Assembly (NCBI GenBank): GCA_001970955.1
Contig: MPUH01000050.1
Coordinates: 1 to 64,000, forward strand
Direction of reading: 5' to 3'
DNA: 64,000 nucleotides
Source: Stentor coeruleus
Taxonomy: Eukaryota > Ciliophora > Heterotrichea > Heterotrichida > Stentoridae
This document shows positions 20,903 to 30,770 of the stretch, in pieces. A model generated the notes under the pieces. That model was given only the letters and a program-made list of their open reading frames with translations, had not been told where the DNA came from and made no database searches. The position numbers and the translations under genes were made by a program. How positions within the stretch are numbered: position 1 is the stretch's first letter; every line of letters starts with the position of its first letter.

Positions 20903-21790
20903 TATTTACCTTATTGATAGCTTTGATAAAAATTGCCAATTTTTCAAGATTTTTTATGTATCAAAACATTTATTTGCCTATGTGTTGATGGGTTAACAGA
21001 AATTTATATGTTTTAGCCTTTTTTTACAATTTTAATGAAGAATGTTTTAGTTTGATAACAACAAAAAAATTAAGGCTTATTATAAGAAATAAGTGTTGAT
21101 AATTTTATAAGTATATGAAAATTTTTATAGCATTTTCAACAATAATATTTAAATGAAAGTCTGATTGTTATTTTTAGGTTTTTCTGAAGATTTTAATGAG
21201 CTGATTGAAAAATATCATAAGATTTTTCCTTATATATATAAAATCTAAGATAATCTTATAGCTCTGACTTATTCAGTTTAGGAGTTACTTCGAAAATGTC
21301 CAAAATCGGTAAATATATTTATACAATACGGTATTTCCGAATGTTTATATATACATTTTTATTACTTTATTATAATATATATATCGAATATTATTTTAAT
21401 TATAGGACGAAAAGGATTTGATAATATTCAATTTATTAAGCTTAACTTTAAAAATTTTCGCAGCAAACCAAAGCGTTGAAAATATTCGAGAATTTTGACA
21501 TGATTTTTTTTCTCGATAATTCGCCATAAAATTGTTTTATATGATAATTTTTGTATTGGTTTTATATTTGAGATGATTTGAGTTATTTATTGAAAAGTTT
21601 GAATAAATAATGAAATGCTTTCTTTGATTTAATGAGATGGTATAACTTAGATGGGTTTCCATATTTAAAGTTTGATTTATATAACAGTAAGCATAAAGAT
21701 ACTAATAGCCATAAACTAACCATTTTTTATATAAAAATAATCTGCTTGCATTAATAATCTTAACCTAATCCTTCCATAATTAATTATATA
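20903..21790. other. Intergenic region between divergent genes
   Basis: About 890 bp, AT-rich, shared upstream DNA of the formyltransferase gene (left) and the CDPK gene (right). No RNA gene or repeat is recognised. Immediately before the CDPK start it reads TTAATTATATAATGG, typical of the AT-rich leaders here. Confidence 0.5.
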
Positions 21791-23305
21791 ATGGGTTGTT
21801 GCCGTTCTAGTATAATTTATGATCCGAAGAAGTTCCTGTCTATAGACCAATACTTAAAAAATGTATACACTGAAGACGAAAGCAAACATAGCGATAAAAG
21901 AAAAAGGTCTGTCAAAATCAACCTTCGAGAACGTGTAAATATGCGTCAAGGTCATCTTTACCAGTTTTATGAAATAGCTGAAGTTCTTGGAGAAGGAGCA
22001 TTTGGGTGTGTCCATAAGGGAATTCAAATCACAACAGGCTTTGAAGTGGCAATAAAATCGATTCCGAAAACTTTTGCTAAAAGAACTGACGATACAAATG
22101 CAATAATTGAAGTTGAAATACTTCGAACACTTGACCATCCCAATATATTAAAAATCAAGGAAGTCGTTGAAGATGTGAGAAACTATCACATAATAACAGA
22201 GCTTTGCACTGGAGGTGAACTATTTTCCAAAATCTTGTCGATGAAAAACTTTTCAGAAAGTATGGCTTCGGGGTATATGCTTCAGCTACTTTCAGCCCTA
22301 TCCTTTTGTCATAGTCATCATGTATTACATAGGGATATAAAGCCAGAAAATCTTCTTTTACAGAATGAATCTCCTGATTCACCTTTAAAAGTTATAGACT
22401 TTGGGGTTTCTAATTTGAACTACGACGTAACATTGCTTAACGTCAAACAATTTACAAGTATTTACTACCGAGCTCCAGAGCAATTTTCAGGAATGTGTAG
22501 CGAAAAAAGCGATATCTGGAGCTGTGGGGTTATTCTTTACTTAATGCTATCAGGCTACCTACCTTTTAAAGGTAAAAACGAAAAACAAATGAGTGAAAGT
22601 ATCGCCCGTCAAGAACTCTCTTTTGAAGGTAAAGAATGGGAATACACAAGCGAAGAAGCTAAAGATCTCATAAAACATATGTTAGAAAAAGACCCTGAAT
22701 TACGTTGGTCAGCAAAAGAAGCTTTTAAACATGCTTGGATTCAAAACGGTCATAGTCAATATCTTTTAAATAGATCCATATCTGAGTCTGGATTTAAAAA
22801 CCTTTCAAGATTCCGATGTAGTATCAAATTAAAACATGCGGCTCTTGAGTTTATAGTTAGTCATTTAACTCATACAAAAGAATTATATCAATTACAAGAA
22901 GCTTTTATTGCTATGGATTATAATGGAGATGGAAGATTGACTAGAGAAGAACTTATGGTTGCTTGTCTTGTTATGGATTATTCAAGAGATGAAGTTGAAG
23001 GAATTATGTCTGAATGTGATGCTAATATGAATGGATATCTTGATTATACTGAGTTTTTAACTGCAGCGACGAATTGGAAAAAAATTATGAGCAAAACAAA
23101 ACTTAGAGGAACGTTTGAAGCTTTTGATTTGAATAGGGATGGGTTTATTAATATCGCTGAATTAAAGGAAATGCTTTCGAATGACCATAATGTTGATGAA
23201 GATGTGTGGATTGAGATTTTTAATGAAGTTGATATTAACAAGGATGGAAAGATTGATATTGAAGAGTTTGAAGAAGCTGTGCTTAATAAAGATACGTTTA
23301 GATAA
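21791..23305 (+). CDS. CDPK: Calcium-dependent protein kinase (CDPK)
   Basis: A 504-aa Ser/Thr kinase with plant/alveolate CDPK layout. The N terminus MGCCRSS carries a Gly2 myristoylation signal (Ser at 6) and Cys3/Cys4 for palmitoylation, so membrane attachment is expected. Kinase domain about 60-325: Gly loop GEGAFGCV at 67-74, Lys89, HRDIKPEN at 180-187, DFG at 203-205, APE at 228-230. A junction helix follows, then four EF-hands with good calcium loops: DYNGDGRLTREE, DANMNGYLDYTE, DLNRDGFINIAE and DINKDGKIDIEE. All catalytic and most calcium-binding residues are intact, so it should be an active, calcium-switched kinase. It reads without interruption. Confidence 0.96.
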   Translation: MGCCRSSIIYDPKKFLSIDQYLKNVYTEDESKHSDKRKRSVKINLRERVNMRQGHLYQFYEIAEVLGEGAFGCVHKGIQITTGFEVAIKSIPKTFAKRTDDTNAIIEVEILRTLDHPNILKIKEVVEDVRNYHIITELCTGGELFSKILSMKNFSESMASGYMLQLLSALSFCHSHHVLHRDIKPENLLLQNESPDSPLKVIDFGVSNLNYDVTLLNVKQFTSIYYRAPEQFSGMCSEKSDIWSCGVILYLMLSGYLPFKGKNEKQMSESIARQELSFEGKEWEYTSEEAKDLIKHMLEKDPELRWSAKEAFKHAWIQNGHSQYLLNRSISESGFKNLSRFRCSIKLKHAALEFIVSHLTHTKELYQLQEAFIAMDYNGDGRLTREELMVACLVMDYSRDEVEGIMSECDANMNGYLDYTEFLTAATNWKKIMSKTKLRGTFEAFDLNRDGFINIAELKEMLSNDHNVDEDVWIEIFNEVDINKDGKIDIEEFEEAVLNKDTFR

Positions 23306-23975
23306 GGATTTAGATAATGTTTTATTTTTGTTTTTGAGGATTTTTAGAGGATTTTTGTGGATTTTTTGAGGTTGGAAGGTTTTGTTATTGGGTACTTGAA
23401 TTTATATTTTTATTAAAATGCTAAGGGAAATTAGAGAAAGTTGTTAGGAGGATATATATTAAAATGATAAAAAAAATAAACATATTTATAATATTGGAAG
23501 ATAAGATTTGTAATGAAGATTGCAAATTTTATTGCAGGATTTTTATTAAATATTTACTTTTTATTTGATAGTTTTTATTTTTATAACAAAAAAGAGGTAC
23601 GGCATAAAACCTATGAAAACTTTATCTTTGCTACCTTTATCTGCGAATATCTTTATATCACAAAAATATCATCATAATCTCTTAAAACTCACCTGAATTA
23701 TAAAATTTATCCTCATAATCTCTTAAAATCCACTCAAACTCTACTCAAAATTTCCTTAAAAAGCCCTAAAGTATATGTCTTGTATGGAAAATGAAAAAGT
23801 ATGATATCCAACTGGGATAATTTTAAAAGTAAAAACTGAATTTCTTTAAAATCTAAGTCCATAAAGGTATCTCAAACTCACTAAGTTCTAATAAAAATTT
23901 TCAAAAGCCACAACTCTAATTGTTTCTCCACCAAACCCAAACCTCAAAAAGAATTTCTAATCTTATCCCTAAAAA
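23306..23975. other. Intergenic between convergent genes
   Basis: 670 bp. The CDPK 3' flank (23306-23560) is T/G-rich and C-poor. The right part (23630-23975) is C/A/T-rich and G-poor, which is the G-rich 3' flank of the minus-strand oxidoreductase seen from the other strand. No gene is visible. Confidence 0.5.
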
Positions 23976-24962
23976 CTATTCAACTATAGTCCTAATAAGA
24001 ACCTTATTATTTGTTGCATTCTGTAAATACGAGGCAAGAGCAGTCTTCACATTGCCAAGACTCACAGTATGTCCATATTCTGTGCCAAGAACATCAATAT
24101 TCTGTTGTACACTCATACTCGCTTCAAGTTTTTTTTCATAATCAGTAACTTTAAACCAAGCTGATAACCACAATCCTTTAAGCCTCTTATCTTGAAATTG
24201 CAACGAAGCAGGACCCATTTCACATGATTTTCCTGATAATAATCCATAATTATAAACAACACCTTTATACCCAATAATATCAGCAAGGTCTTGAGTATCT
24301 TTTCCCCCTATAGCATCAAATCCTACAGTAACCCCAAACTGTGTTGCGATTTCTTTAGCTTTATTTTTCCAACCATCTTCTGATGTATTAAAAACATACT
24401 CAGCACCAAAGCTTTTAAGTAAATCTACTTGTTCTTGTCTTCTAACTAAATTAATTGATGTAATTCCAAGTCTTTGAGACCATCTAATGAATTGTTTAGC
24501 TAAAGCTGAGGCTCCTGCATTTTGGACAAAAGCTTTTGAAGGTCTTAGTTTAACTTTTTCTATAAATAAAGCGACGGTTAATGGGTTTATATTAAGACTT
24601 GCTCCTTGTTCAAAGGTTATTGAGTCTAATAATGGGAATACTGATGTGGCTGATGCTACAGTGTATTCGGCCCATGTTCCTGATGCTATAAAAGTCACAC
24701 GTTTATTTAAAAGAGAATCAGCTAAAGAACCACCACCACTTTTGGTTACAGTGCCACTACCTTCAAAACCTGGAGTTAGAGGAGCATCACCACCTGGATA
24801 ATGTCCAAGAATATTGAGGTAATCACTAGGGTTGATTGTGCTGCATTCAACTTTTATCAATACAAAACCTTCTTGCAGTTCAGGAAAAGGTAGCTGCTCT
24901 ATATGCAACTCCTCAATAGAACCCTTATGGTTGATTCTTAAAGCAGAGAATGTAGTTGACAT
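23976..24962 (-). CDS. Zinc-less MDR oxidoreductase (enoyl reductase / quinone reductase type), copy 1
   Basis: A 328-aa medium-chain dehydrogenase/reductase without the structural-zinc cysteines. The catalytic domain carries INPSDYLNILGHYPGGDAP, a pattern shared with mitochondrial trans-2-enoyl-CoA reductases and quinone oxidoreductases, then TPGFEGSGTV. The NAD(P)-binding fold has VQNAGASALAKQFIRW and INLVRRQEQVDLLKSFGAEYVF, where the Arg-Arg pair suggests NADPH. GFDAIGG and YNYGLLSG follow. The likely reaction is NADPH-dependent reduction of an enoyl thioester or quinone; the substrate is undecided. It is the paralogue of the gene starting at 24990, arranged head to head. Confidence 0.85.
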   Translation of the reverse strand: MSTTFSALRINHKGSIEELHIEQLPFPELQEGFVLIKVECSTINPSDYLNILGHYPGGDAPLTPGFEGSGTVTKSGGGSLADSLLNKRVTFIASGTWAEYTVASATSVFPLLDSITFEQGASLNINPLTVALFIEKVKLRPSKAFVQNAGASALAKQFIRWSQRLGITSINLVRRQEQVDLLKSFGAEYVFNTSEDGWKNKAKEIATQFGVTVGFDAIGGKDTQDLADIIGYKGVVYNYGLLSGKSCEMGPASLQFQDKRLKGLWLSAWFKVTDYEKKLEASMSVQQNIDVLGTEYGHTVSLGNVKTALASYLQNATNNKVLIRTIVE

Positions 24963-24989
24963 TATTTATATTTGTCACCATCAATGAAA
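24963..24989. promoter_or_regulatory. Minimal bidirectional intergenic spacer
   Basis: The start codons of two divergent paralogues lie only 27 bp apart (21 bp if the right-hand gene begins at the ATG at 24984). Any promoter that serves both must lie within this spacer or inside the coding regions. The spacer contains TTATTTATATTTG but no other recognised motif. Confidence 0.6.
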
Positions 24990-25976
24990 ATGTCAGAGAC
25001 CTTTTTAGCACTAAGGGTTAATAAGCGAGGTTCGATTGATGAACTTCATATAGAAGAATTACCAATTCCTGAACCAAAGGAAGGTCAAGTTCTAGTTAAA
25101 ATGGAGTTTAGCACAATCAACCCAAGTGATTACGGTAATGCTCTTGGCCGATATCCAGGAATTAAATTTCCAACAACTCCAGGTTTCGAAGGTTCTGGCA
25201 TTGTTGTAAAAAGTGGTGGAGGCCAAGCATCAGACTTTTTACTAAACAAACGTGTCACAGTTTTTTTCATAGGGACATGGGGTGAGTATTGTTTAGCTCC
25301 ATCAAGTAATGTGTTTCCTTTATTAGATCATGTCACTTTAGAACAAGGTGCAAGTCTTAATATCAACCCTTTGACAGTAGCTTATATGCTAGAAAAGGTA
25401 TCTCAGCACAAAAATAAGGCTTTTGTTCAAAATGCAGCTGCCTCATCATTAGGTAAACAGTTAATCAAATGGGCAAACAGACTTGGATATACTTCAATTA
25501 ACTTAGTTAGAAGACAAGATCAAGTTGATATACTTAAAGCTATTGGAGCTGAACATGTTTTTAATACTTCAGAAGAAGGTTGGCTAGAAAAAGCTAAAGA
25601 ATTAGGAAAGAAATTAAGTGTTACATATGCTTTTGATGCTATATCTGGAACTTCTACAAGTGATCTTGCTGAAATTATACAATATGGTGGGGTTGTTTGT
25701 TGTTATGGAAAACTTTCAGGACAACATGCTCTGGTATTTCCATCTGAGTTGATATTTCAAGGTAAGAGTATAGAAGGGTTGTGGTTATCATCTTGGATGA
25801 GTAAGAAAAGTCCTGAAGAAAAATATCAAGTTAGTTTGAATGTACAACAAAATATAGATATTTTAGCAACTGAATATAGTAGGATTATAAATTTGAGTGA
25901 AGTGAAAGATAATATTGAAGCTTATATGCAGAATTCAACAAATAATAAACTATTGGTGAAGATTCAGAGAAATTAG
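24990..25976 (+). CDS. Zinc-less MDR oxidoreductase, copy 2
   Basis: A 328-aa paralogue of the divergent neighbour. ATG 24990 is chosen because MSETFLALRVNKRGSIDEL then aligns with MSTTFSALRINHKGSIEEL of copy 1. An ATG at 24984 would add MK. Conserved parts are INPSDYGNALGRYPG, TPGFEGSGIVVKSGGG, VQNAAASSLGKQLIKW and INLVRRQDQVDILKAIGAEHVF. Both copies keep the same domain order and almost the same length, which implies an inverted duplication. Differences are concentrated in the second half (for example CCYGKLSGQHALVFPS against YNYGLLSGKSCEMGPA), so substrates may differ. Enoyl or quinone reduction is the family expectation. Confidence 0.85.
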   Translation: MSETFLALRVNKRGSIDELHIEELPIPEPKEGQVLVKMEFSTINPSDYGNALGRYPGIKFPTTPGFEGSGIVVKSGGGQASDFLLNKRVTVFFIGTWGEYCLAPSSNVFPLLDHVTLEQGASLNINPLTVAYMLEKVSQHKNKAFVQNAAASSLGKQLIKWANRLGYTSINLVRRQDQVDILKAIGAEHVFNTSEEGWLEKAKELGKKLSVTYAFDAISGTSTSDLAEIIQYGGVVCCYGKLSGQHALVFPSELIFQGKSIEGLWLSSWMSKKSPEEKYQVSLNVQQNIDILATEYSRIINLSEVKDNIEAYMQNSTNNKLLVKIQRN

Positions 25977-26854
25977 GATTAGGTATTAGGTAAGATATAA
26001 GGTTTTAAAAAAAATGGATGAAAAAGCTGGCTTATTTATGGGGCTTCTTTTATTTTTGTTATGTATTTAGGTTTTAATTATGCTAAATGTGTAGTTAAAG
26101 GATATATTTTTTGAAATTTTATGTTTTATGTAGAAACTTAATTTAAATGTATAATTGTAATTAGGATTATTATTAATATCACTTTTTTAGAATATTTATT
26201 ATGATAGGCTTGTAGTTCTGAATATTCGAATATGATATTATTAGATTTTATAGTATAAGAGCATCAATAATGATTTTTTGCCTATTAAAAGCGATTATAT
26301 TAAAAAATAAACAGATAAAAATAAATCTTTGAGTTGTGTTAATAATAACAAGAAAAACAAGAAGATTTGAAAATATATACTTTTGAATTTGCATGAGTTA
26401 TAAAAGATCCTTTTGAATTTACATGAGTTATAAAAAATCCAATTCAACTTGACTATAAAAAATTGTAATCTTTAAAATCCCATACTTAAATAATAAAAAT
26501 TTATATCTTTCTTTTTCTGTTTCAAGTGAAATCTTATATTTAAATCCAAGTTTTCTCAAAAAATGTAGAAAATATCTTTTATACACATACTTTTAAATTA
26601 TTTGCAAAATAATCACTGATTAAATTCAAAATATTAAAATTTCTCTATTATAACTCAACAATTATTCCAATCATCAACCTAAAATTATATCTTAGCATAA
26701 ATATGTCTTACAATCAAAATATCAAGATTTAAAAATTTAAAAAACATGCTCTTTTTATTTGAGATTTAAATTTTTCTAGAAGAATTTGCATAATTTTATT
26801 ATATGATGTCCTCATATATCTGCTTAAATATCTTACTAATTATAAATAAGATAA
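25977..26854. other. AT-rich intergenic with a 30-bp tandem repeat
   Basis: About 880 bp. No supported gene. Two copies of a 30-bp unit lie side by side at 26380-26409 and 26410-26439, differing at two positions. The right third is C/A-rich, as is usual 5' of a + strand gene. Confidence 0.55.
26380..26439. repeat. 30-bp tandem duplication
   Basis: CTTTTGAATTTGCATGAGTT begins the first copy; the second reads the same except for A instead of G in TTTGCATG and A instead of G near the end. Two copies only. Confidence 0.8.
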
Positions 26855-27067
26855 ATGGATTCGAATGATTGTGAATTCTATAATGAAGACGACTTGTCTC
26901 TAAATTATTTTGACAAAGACCTTTGCCCTATAAATTCAGACTTAACTACAAATAGCACCCGAAGTTCATCATTTGATATTGAAGAATGTCTTAATCATAT
27001 GAACTCTATATCTAATGTTGACCCAAGATTCGCAGTTGAAATCGATTTACTAACTTTTGATTACTAG
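26855..27067 (+). CDS. Small acidic protein, unknown
   Basis: A 70-aa frame with ATG in the usual context (ATAAATGGAT) and clearly coding-like residue use in an AT-rich setting. It is Asp/Glu/Asn/Ser-rich (DLCPINSDLTTNSTRSSSFD) and then ECLNHMNSISNVDPRF. No domain is recognised. The size and Ser-rich middle suggest a small regulatory or intrinsically disordered protein. It could also be the surviving exon of something larger, but no 15-16-nt intron that extends it was found. Confidence 0.5.
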   Translation: MDSNDCEFYNEDDLSLNYFDKDLCPINSDLTTNSTRSSSFDIEECLNHMNSISNVDPRFAVEIDLLTFDY

Positions 27068-27501
27068 AATTACTGAAATATTTTGATATAAATACAGTAA
27101 TCTAAACCGTATTAATCTAACTTAACCTTAAACATAACCTAACCTAAGACTTACAGATTTCAATATAAACTTACAAAATCAATCTTAAAATAATCCCTCT
27201 AATATAAAATACATTATATCTATGCCTTATCATAAAATCATAAAATCATTCAAATATTAAATATCTTTTTTCAAAACTTACTTAATATTATCCAAATATA
27301 AAATTCTTAAAGGTTTTTAAGTATAAAATTGCTAAAAATTATTAAAAGAAGTTCCTGACTTCATTGAAGTTTTTAACATAAGCATTTTTGAGCAAGGCTA
27401 TCATTTCCAACCCTAAGCTCATTATTTTTTTTCTTAATCACACTATTTCAATACTATTTGATTTTCCTCTTAATCCTAAGACTTTTCTTTAGCTTATAAC
27501 A
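27068..27501. other. Intergenic, G-poor left part
   Basis: 434 bp without a gene. The left half is A/C/T-rich. The right half lies next to the end of a decayed minus-strand gene. Confidence 0.45.
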
Positions 27502-28420
27502 CTAATTAGCAAGATCAATACTATCCTTATATAACTTTTGTTGAATTTTCTTTATCGATTTTTGATATTTCCCAATCTCTACATTCTTCAGCTTAACTTC
27601 AACATTAAGCTTATAAATATTATCATCAAGCTTTCTTATAATACCTTGTAAATCATTCATAATATCTGCATCTTTTTGTGGTAAATAATCTTTACATTTA
27701 AGCAAATTATTTTTATATTTATCTATATTAAGCTTCAAATGTTAATAAAGTTTAAATTGTGCTTTTTGAATCATAAAGCTCTTTTACAGATATAAAACCT
27801 TTTTATACCATTTTAACACTTTTTCTAGCTATAAATTTTTGTTGAAAATCTCCTATTCTTATCCAAAATCTGCATATATGTAAAAATCACATCAATAATC
27901 TTAGAGAATACATTGTGCATTTGACGAATATCTTTAGCTTTTTCATTGAATTTTTTATAGAAAACTTTTTCAACTTCTTTTAAAATCACACTTTGTATGT
28001 TTAATTTTGGTTTTAAAATACTTTCAATAAAGTTGTATTATAAATTTTTATTTCTTCATCTAAAAGATTATCTTCTATAAAAAGTTCTCTCATTATTATA
28101 GGTATATAATCATCATATGATTCGTTTTTAGTAATGGTATCGAAGTTATTTTTATTGTAGATTTTTTTTTTTACGAACTTTTCTCTAGTATTTTCATTGC
28201 TGTGGTTAGTTTTGAATTTTTGACAAAAAGGCTTATATTTTGTTGATATACAAAGAGGATTGCTTACAGAATTTGCAATTTTTCAATTCAGAGGTTTATT
28301 TTTTGATACATTTTCTATATAAATTTCTGTTTTTTTAATATAAGATTTTTATCAGTTTGAGTATTTAGAAAATCTTCAAGCTTTATGGTTTAAGGCTTGC
28401 AAGTAATTTCGAATAATATC
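27502..28420 (-). pseudogene. Decayed coiled-coil gene
   Basis: On the minus strand, readable blocks occur in order but in different frames: MRELFIEDNLLDEEIKIY (near 28094), then ILKPKLNIQSVILKEVEKVF through RQMHNVFSKIIDVIFTYMQI (about 28020-27850), then LNIDKYKNNLLKCKDYLP to the end QQKLYKDSIDLAN at 27502. Stops and at least two frame changes lie between them, and no 15-16-nt intron resolves them. The last block is a 78-codon frame that could in principle still be expressed. The family is not recognised. It appears to be a degraded structural coiled-coil protein. Confidence 0.5.
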
Positions 28421-28626
28421 CTGATTTTATTATTAACATACTATGAATATATAACTTTTATTATTTGAGCTTTTTTTTTATAAGAATAGAAATGATTGTA
28501 ATTAAAAATCATATAATTAAATTATTACTTCTATTACAAAAACAAAATAATTCTAATAAAATAACAATTTATTGAATGTTTAGATAAATTATGTATTAAC
28601 TATAAAGCATAAAAATGTAAAAAATA
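28421..28626. other. Intergenic upstream of PH/papain-fold gene
   Basis: AT-rich spacer leading to the start at 28627. No motif is recognised. Confidence 0.4.
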
Positions 28627-29658
28627 ATGGAAACAAATTTGGAAGAGGTAATAAATTTAAGACAGTCAAGATATCTTCGTCCTCTTATGCCTAATTTAGC
28701 AACAATAGTAAGTAAGAAAAACATTGTTAGCAACACAAATCTTAAAGAGTTTTCTGAGTTTTGTGATTATTTAGTTCAAGGAAGAATGTCTAGAAAATGG
28801 AAAAGGTGTCAAGTAACTGTTAAAAATAAAGTGCTTAAGGTTTATAAAAATCTAGAATCAACACAACCGAATATTTCAATCAATTTTGAAACTGTTAGTT
28901 GTAAAATTTTCGTTATCGCAAATAGCTATATTGAAATCCATCCTATAAATTTCAGTAAAAGCCTATTAATCCAGCCTTTTTCTGAAGATGAAATACAGGA
29001 CTTATGCATAACTTTAAGCTTAAATCTAGAAAGATCAATCGGCTTCAACGTTTGTCTAGACCGACTACCACAACATTCAAAAAAGTTTTGGAAAAAATCT
29101 TATATCACCCGTGAGCAGTTTTATAACATAAGTGAAAACGGCGACCTTGTTTTATTTAAATCTTCAAGTTTCGGATCTTTCGCTTTACGTGTAGCTTCAA
29201 ATTCTGAATTCGATCATGTAGCTCTTATAGTCCGTGGTAAAAAAGGTGAACTTTTTATATATGAATGTGTAGGAGCAGGAGGGGTACAAATAAATAATGT
29301 CGACTTTTTTTTAGACAACGACTGGGACAAATTCTATAAAAAAATCGCAATTCGTAAACTTCACTGTGATCGAACTCAGGATTTTACAAAAAGATTTACT
29401 GATATTTGTACAAATTATATTGGAAAACCGTATAAATTGTCAGCTGAAAAAATTATGCGAAAAAACTCTTTGGAAATTGAAAATAAAGATTTTTTTTGTA
29501 GTGAATTAGTTGCAGCAGTTTATAAAAAACTTAATTTGCTTCCTAATGAGATATCAGCTTGTCAGTATTGGCCAAGTTCATTTTCAGCAAATCATAAGTT
29601 GGAGTTACTAAATGGAGGGTATTTAGGTGAAGAGATGCGTATAATATTCTTTCAATGA
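28627..29658 (+). CDS. PH-like domain fused to a permuted papain-fold (YiiX/NlpC-P60-like) hydrolase
   Basis: A 343-aa protein ending in TGA. Residues about 48-138 resemble a PH domain (LVQGRMSRKWKRCQVTV onward, ending in a helix DEIQDLCITLSLNL), expected to bind phosphoinositides or a protein. Residues about 170-325 form a permuted papain-like domain: GDLVLFKSSSF, then FDHVALIVR with catalytic His197, YECVGAGGV with a polar third residue near 213, and FFCSELVAAVYKKL with catalytic Cys291. In YiiX-like enzymes the His precedes the Cys in this way. They act as amidases, peptidases or acyl-bond hydrolases. A membrane-targeted lipid or peptide hydrolase is inferred. All key residues are present. 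Confidence 0.8.
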   Translation: METNLEEVINLRQSRYLRPLMPNLATIVSKKNIVSNTNLKEFSEFCDYLVQGRMSRKWKRCQVTVKNKVLKVYKNLESTQPNISINFETVSCKIFVIANSYIEIHPINFSKSLLIQPFSEDEIQDLCITLSLNLERSIGFNVCLDRLPQHSKKFWKKSYITREQFYNISENGDLVLFKSSSFGSFALRVASNSEFDHVALIVRGKKGELFIYECVGAGGVQINNVDFFLDNDWDKFYKKIAIRKLHCDRTQDFTKRFTDICTNYIGKPYKLSAEKIMRKNSLEIENKDFFCSELVAAVYKKLNLLPNEISACQYWPSSFSANHKLELLNGGYLGEEMRIIFFQ

Positions 29659-29720
29659 CTTTCATGATTTATTCTACTAAGATTTTTAGATTTAGGTTTT
29701 TGTATGAAATTTTCAATTTT

Positions 29721-30770
29721 TTATTTGCCTACTGTGAAGAAGTAATCGTTTATTGTTTTGTATATAAAATAGTTGCAAAACTTTGAATACCCATTTGGAT
29801 ACTTTTGCATTATCCCACGTGACTCAAGTTCTTGATCTAAAAATACCCCTGAATACAATTCTCCTACCGATCCTAAATCCTTTGCAGTTGTCGCTATATT
29901 AAACAATATTTCCTTAGCTTCATAATCAAGTGTTAATTCTCTAATATGCCCTTGAATAATAGATGTTTTTTCATCAAGGTATTCTTTAGCATTTTTTCCA
30001 CTTTTTATCATATCCAATACAAAATCCAAACCACCAACACATGCATCAACAACTATCTCTACATCTTCAAAACAATACCCAGGGAGATCTTTAACCGCTT
30101 TATGTATTTCTTCTTTCGTCAATTGTGGTAATATAAACATATTCCCCCATAATTTTTTTCTAATCTCATAAGCCTGTTGACAATTAGTACTTGTTATAAT
30201 AACTCTGCAAGCTATTTTTTTATTCCACTTTTTTGCTTGAACAATAAGCATTTTCCTTTCATTTTCAGGTAGTTTTTCAATATCATCAACAAGCAACAAT
30301 GGTTTTTCCTGTTTTTTCAACATGAATTCTAAGGCAGTAAGGAAATCATCAAACCTATCTTCTTGGAATTTTATAGGCAAAGACAATGATTCCATAGTTT
30401 GTTTTATATTAGAATCGCATCTAAGAAGTAAAGTTCCTGGAAAAGATGATTGAATCTCATCCAAGAAAAATGTTTTACCATAAAGCCTTGGGGCAAAGAC
30501 TATTGTTATATATTTTGAGCATAAATTTAAAACTTCTGATATAAGAGTTTCACGATGAACACCTTGATAGGGTTTTATGGGTTGGGAAAAGTTATCAAGG
30601 TTTTGTTTGAGAGCTCGTTGAAGTCTTGCTGATACGTATTCCCAATTGTAGAGCTTGTAAGAGAAATAAGTGAAAAGAAGGATTATGTAGGTTGAGGATT
30701 TCTTGTAAAAATTTGGTATACGCGGTTGCTGAGAGGAGAAAAATCTTGTGATTAATCGCCTGGTAAACAT
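29721..30770 (-). CDS. AAA/STAND-like ATPase, probably mitochondrial inner membrane
   Basis: A 349-aa protein. The N terminus MFTRRLITRFFSSQQ is Arg/Ser-rich without acids, typical of a mitochondrial presequence, followed by a hydrophobic segment at about 27-40. The ATPase domain shows a P-loop-like VFAPRLYGKTFF at 91-102 that keeps GKT but lacks the first Gly of GxxxxGKT. Walker B is PLLLVDDIE at 157-165, and a sensor-like strand RVIITSTN follows. The C-terminal half is helical. Proteins of this type with an N-terminal anchor sit in the inner mitochondrial membrane. Nucleotide binding may be weakened. The substrate is unknown. Confidence 0.72.
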   Translation of the reverse strand: MFTRRLITRFFSSQQPRIPNFYKKSSTYIILLFTYFSYKLYNWEYVSARLQRALKQNLDNFSQPIKPYQGVHRETLISEVLNLCSKYITIVFAPRLYGKTFFLDEIQSSFPGTLLLRCDSNIKQTMESLSLPIKFQEDRFDDFLTALEFMLKKQEKPLLLVDDIEKLPENERKMLIVQAKKWNKKIACRVIITSTNCQQAYEIRKKLWGNMFILPQLTKEEIHKAVKDLPGYCFEDVEIVVDACVGGLDFVLDMIKSGKNAKEYLDEKTSIIQGHIRELTLDYEAKEILFNIATTAKDLGSVGELYSGVFLDQELESRGIMQKYPNGYSKFCNYFIYKTINDYFFTVGK

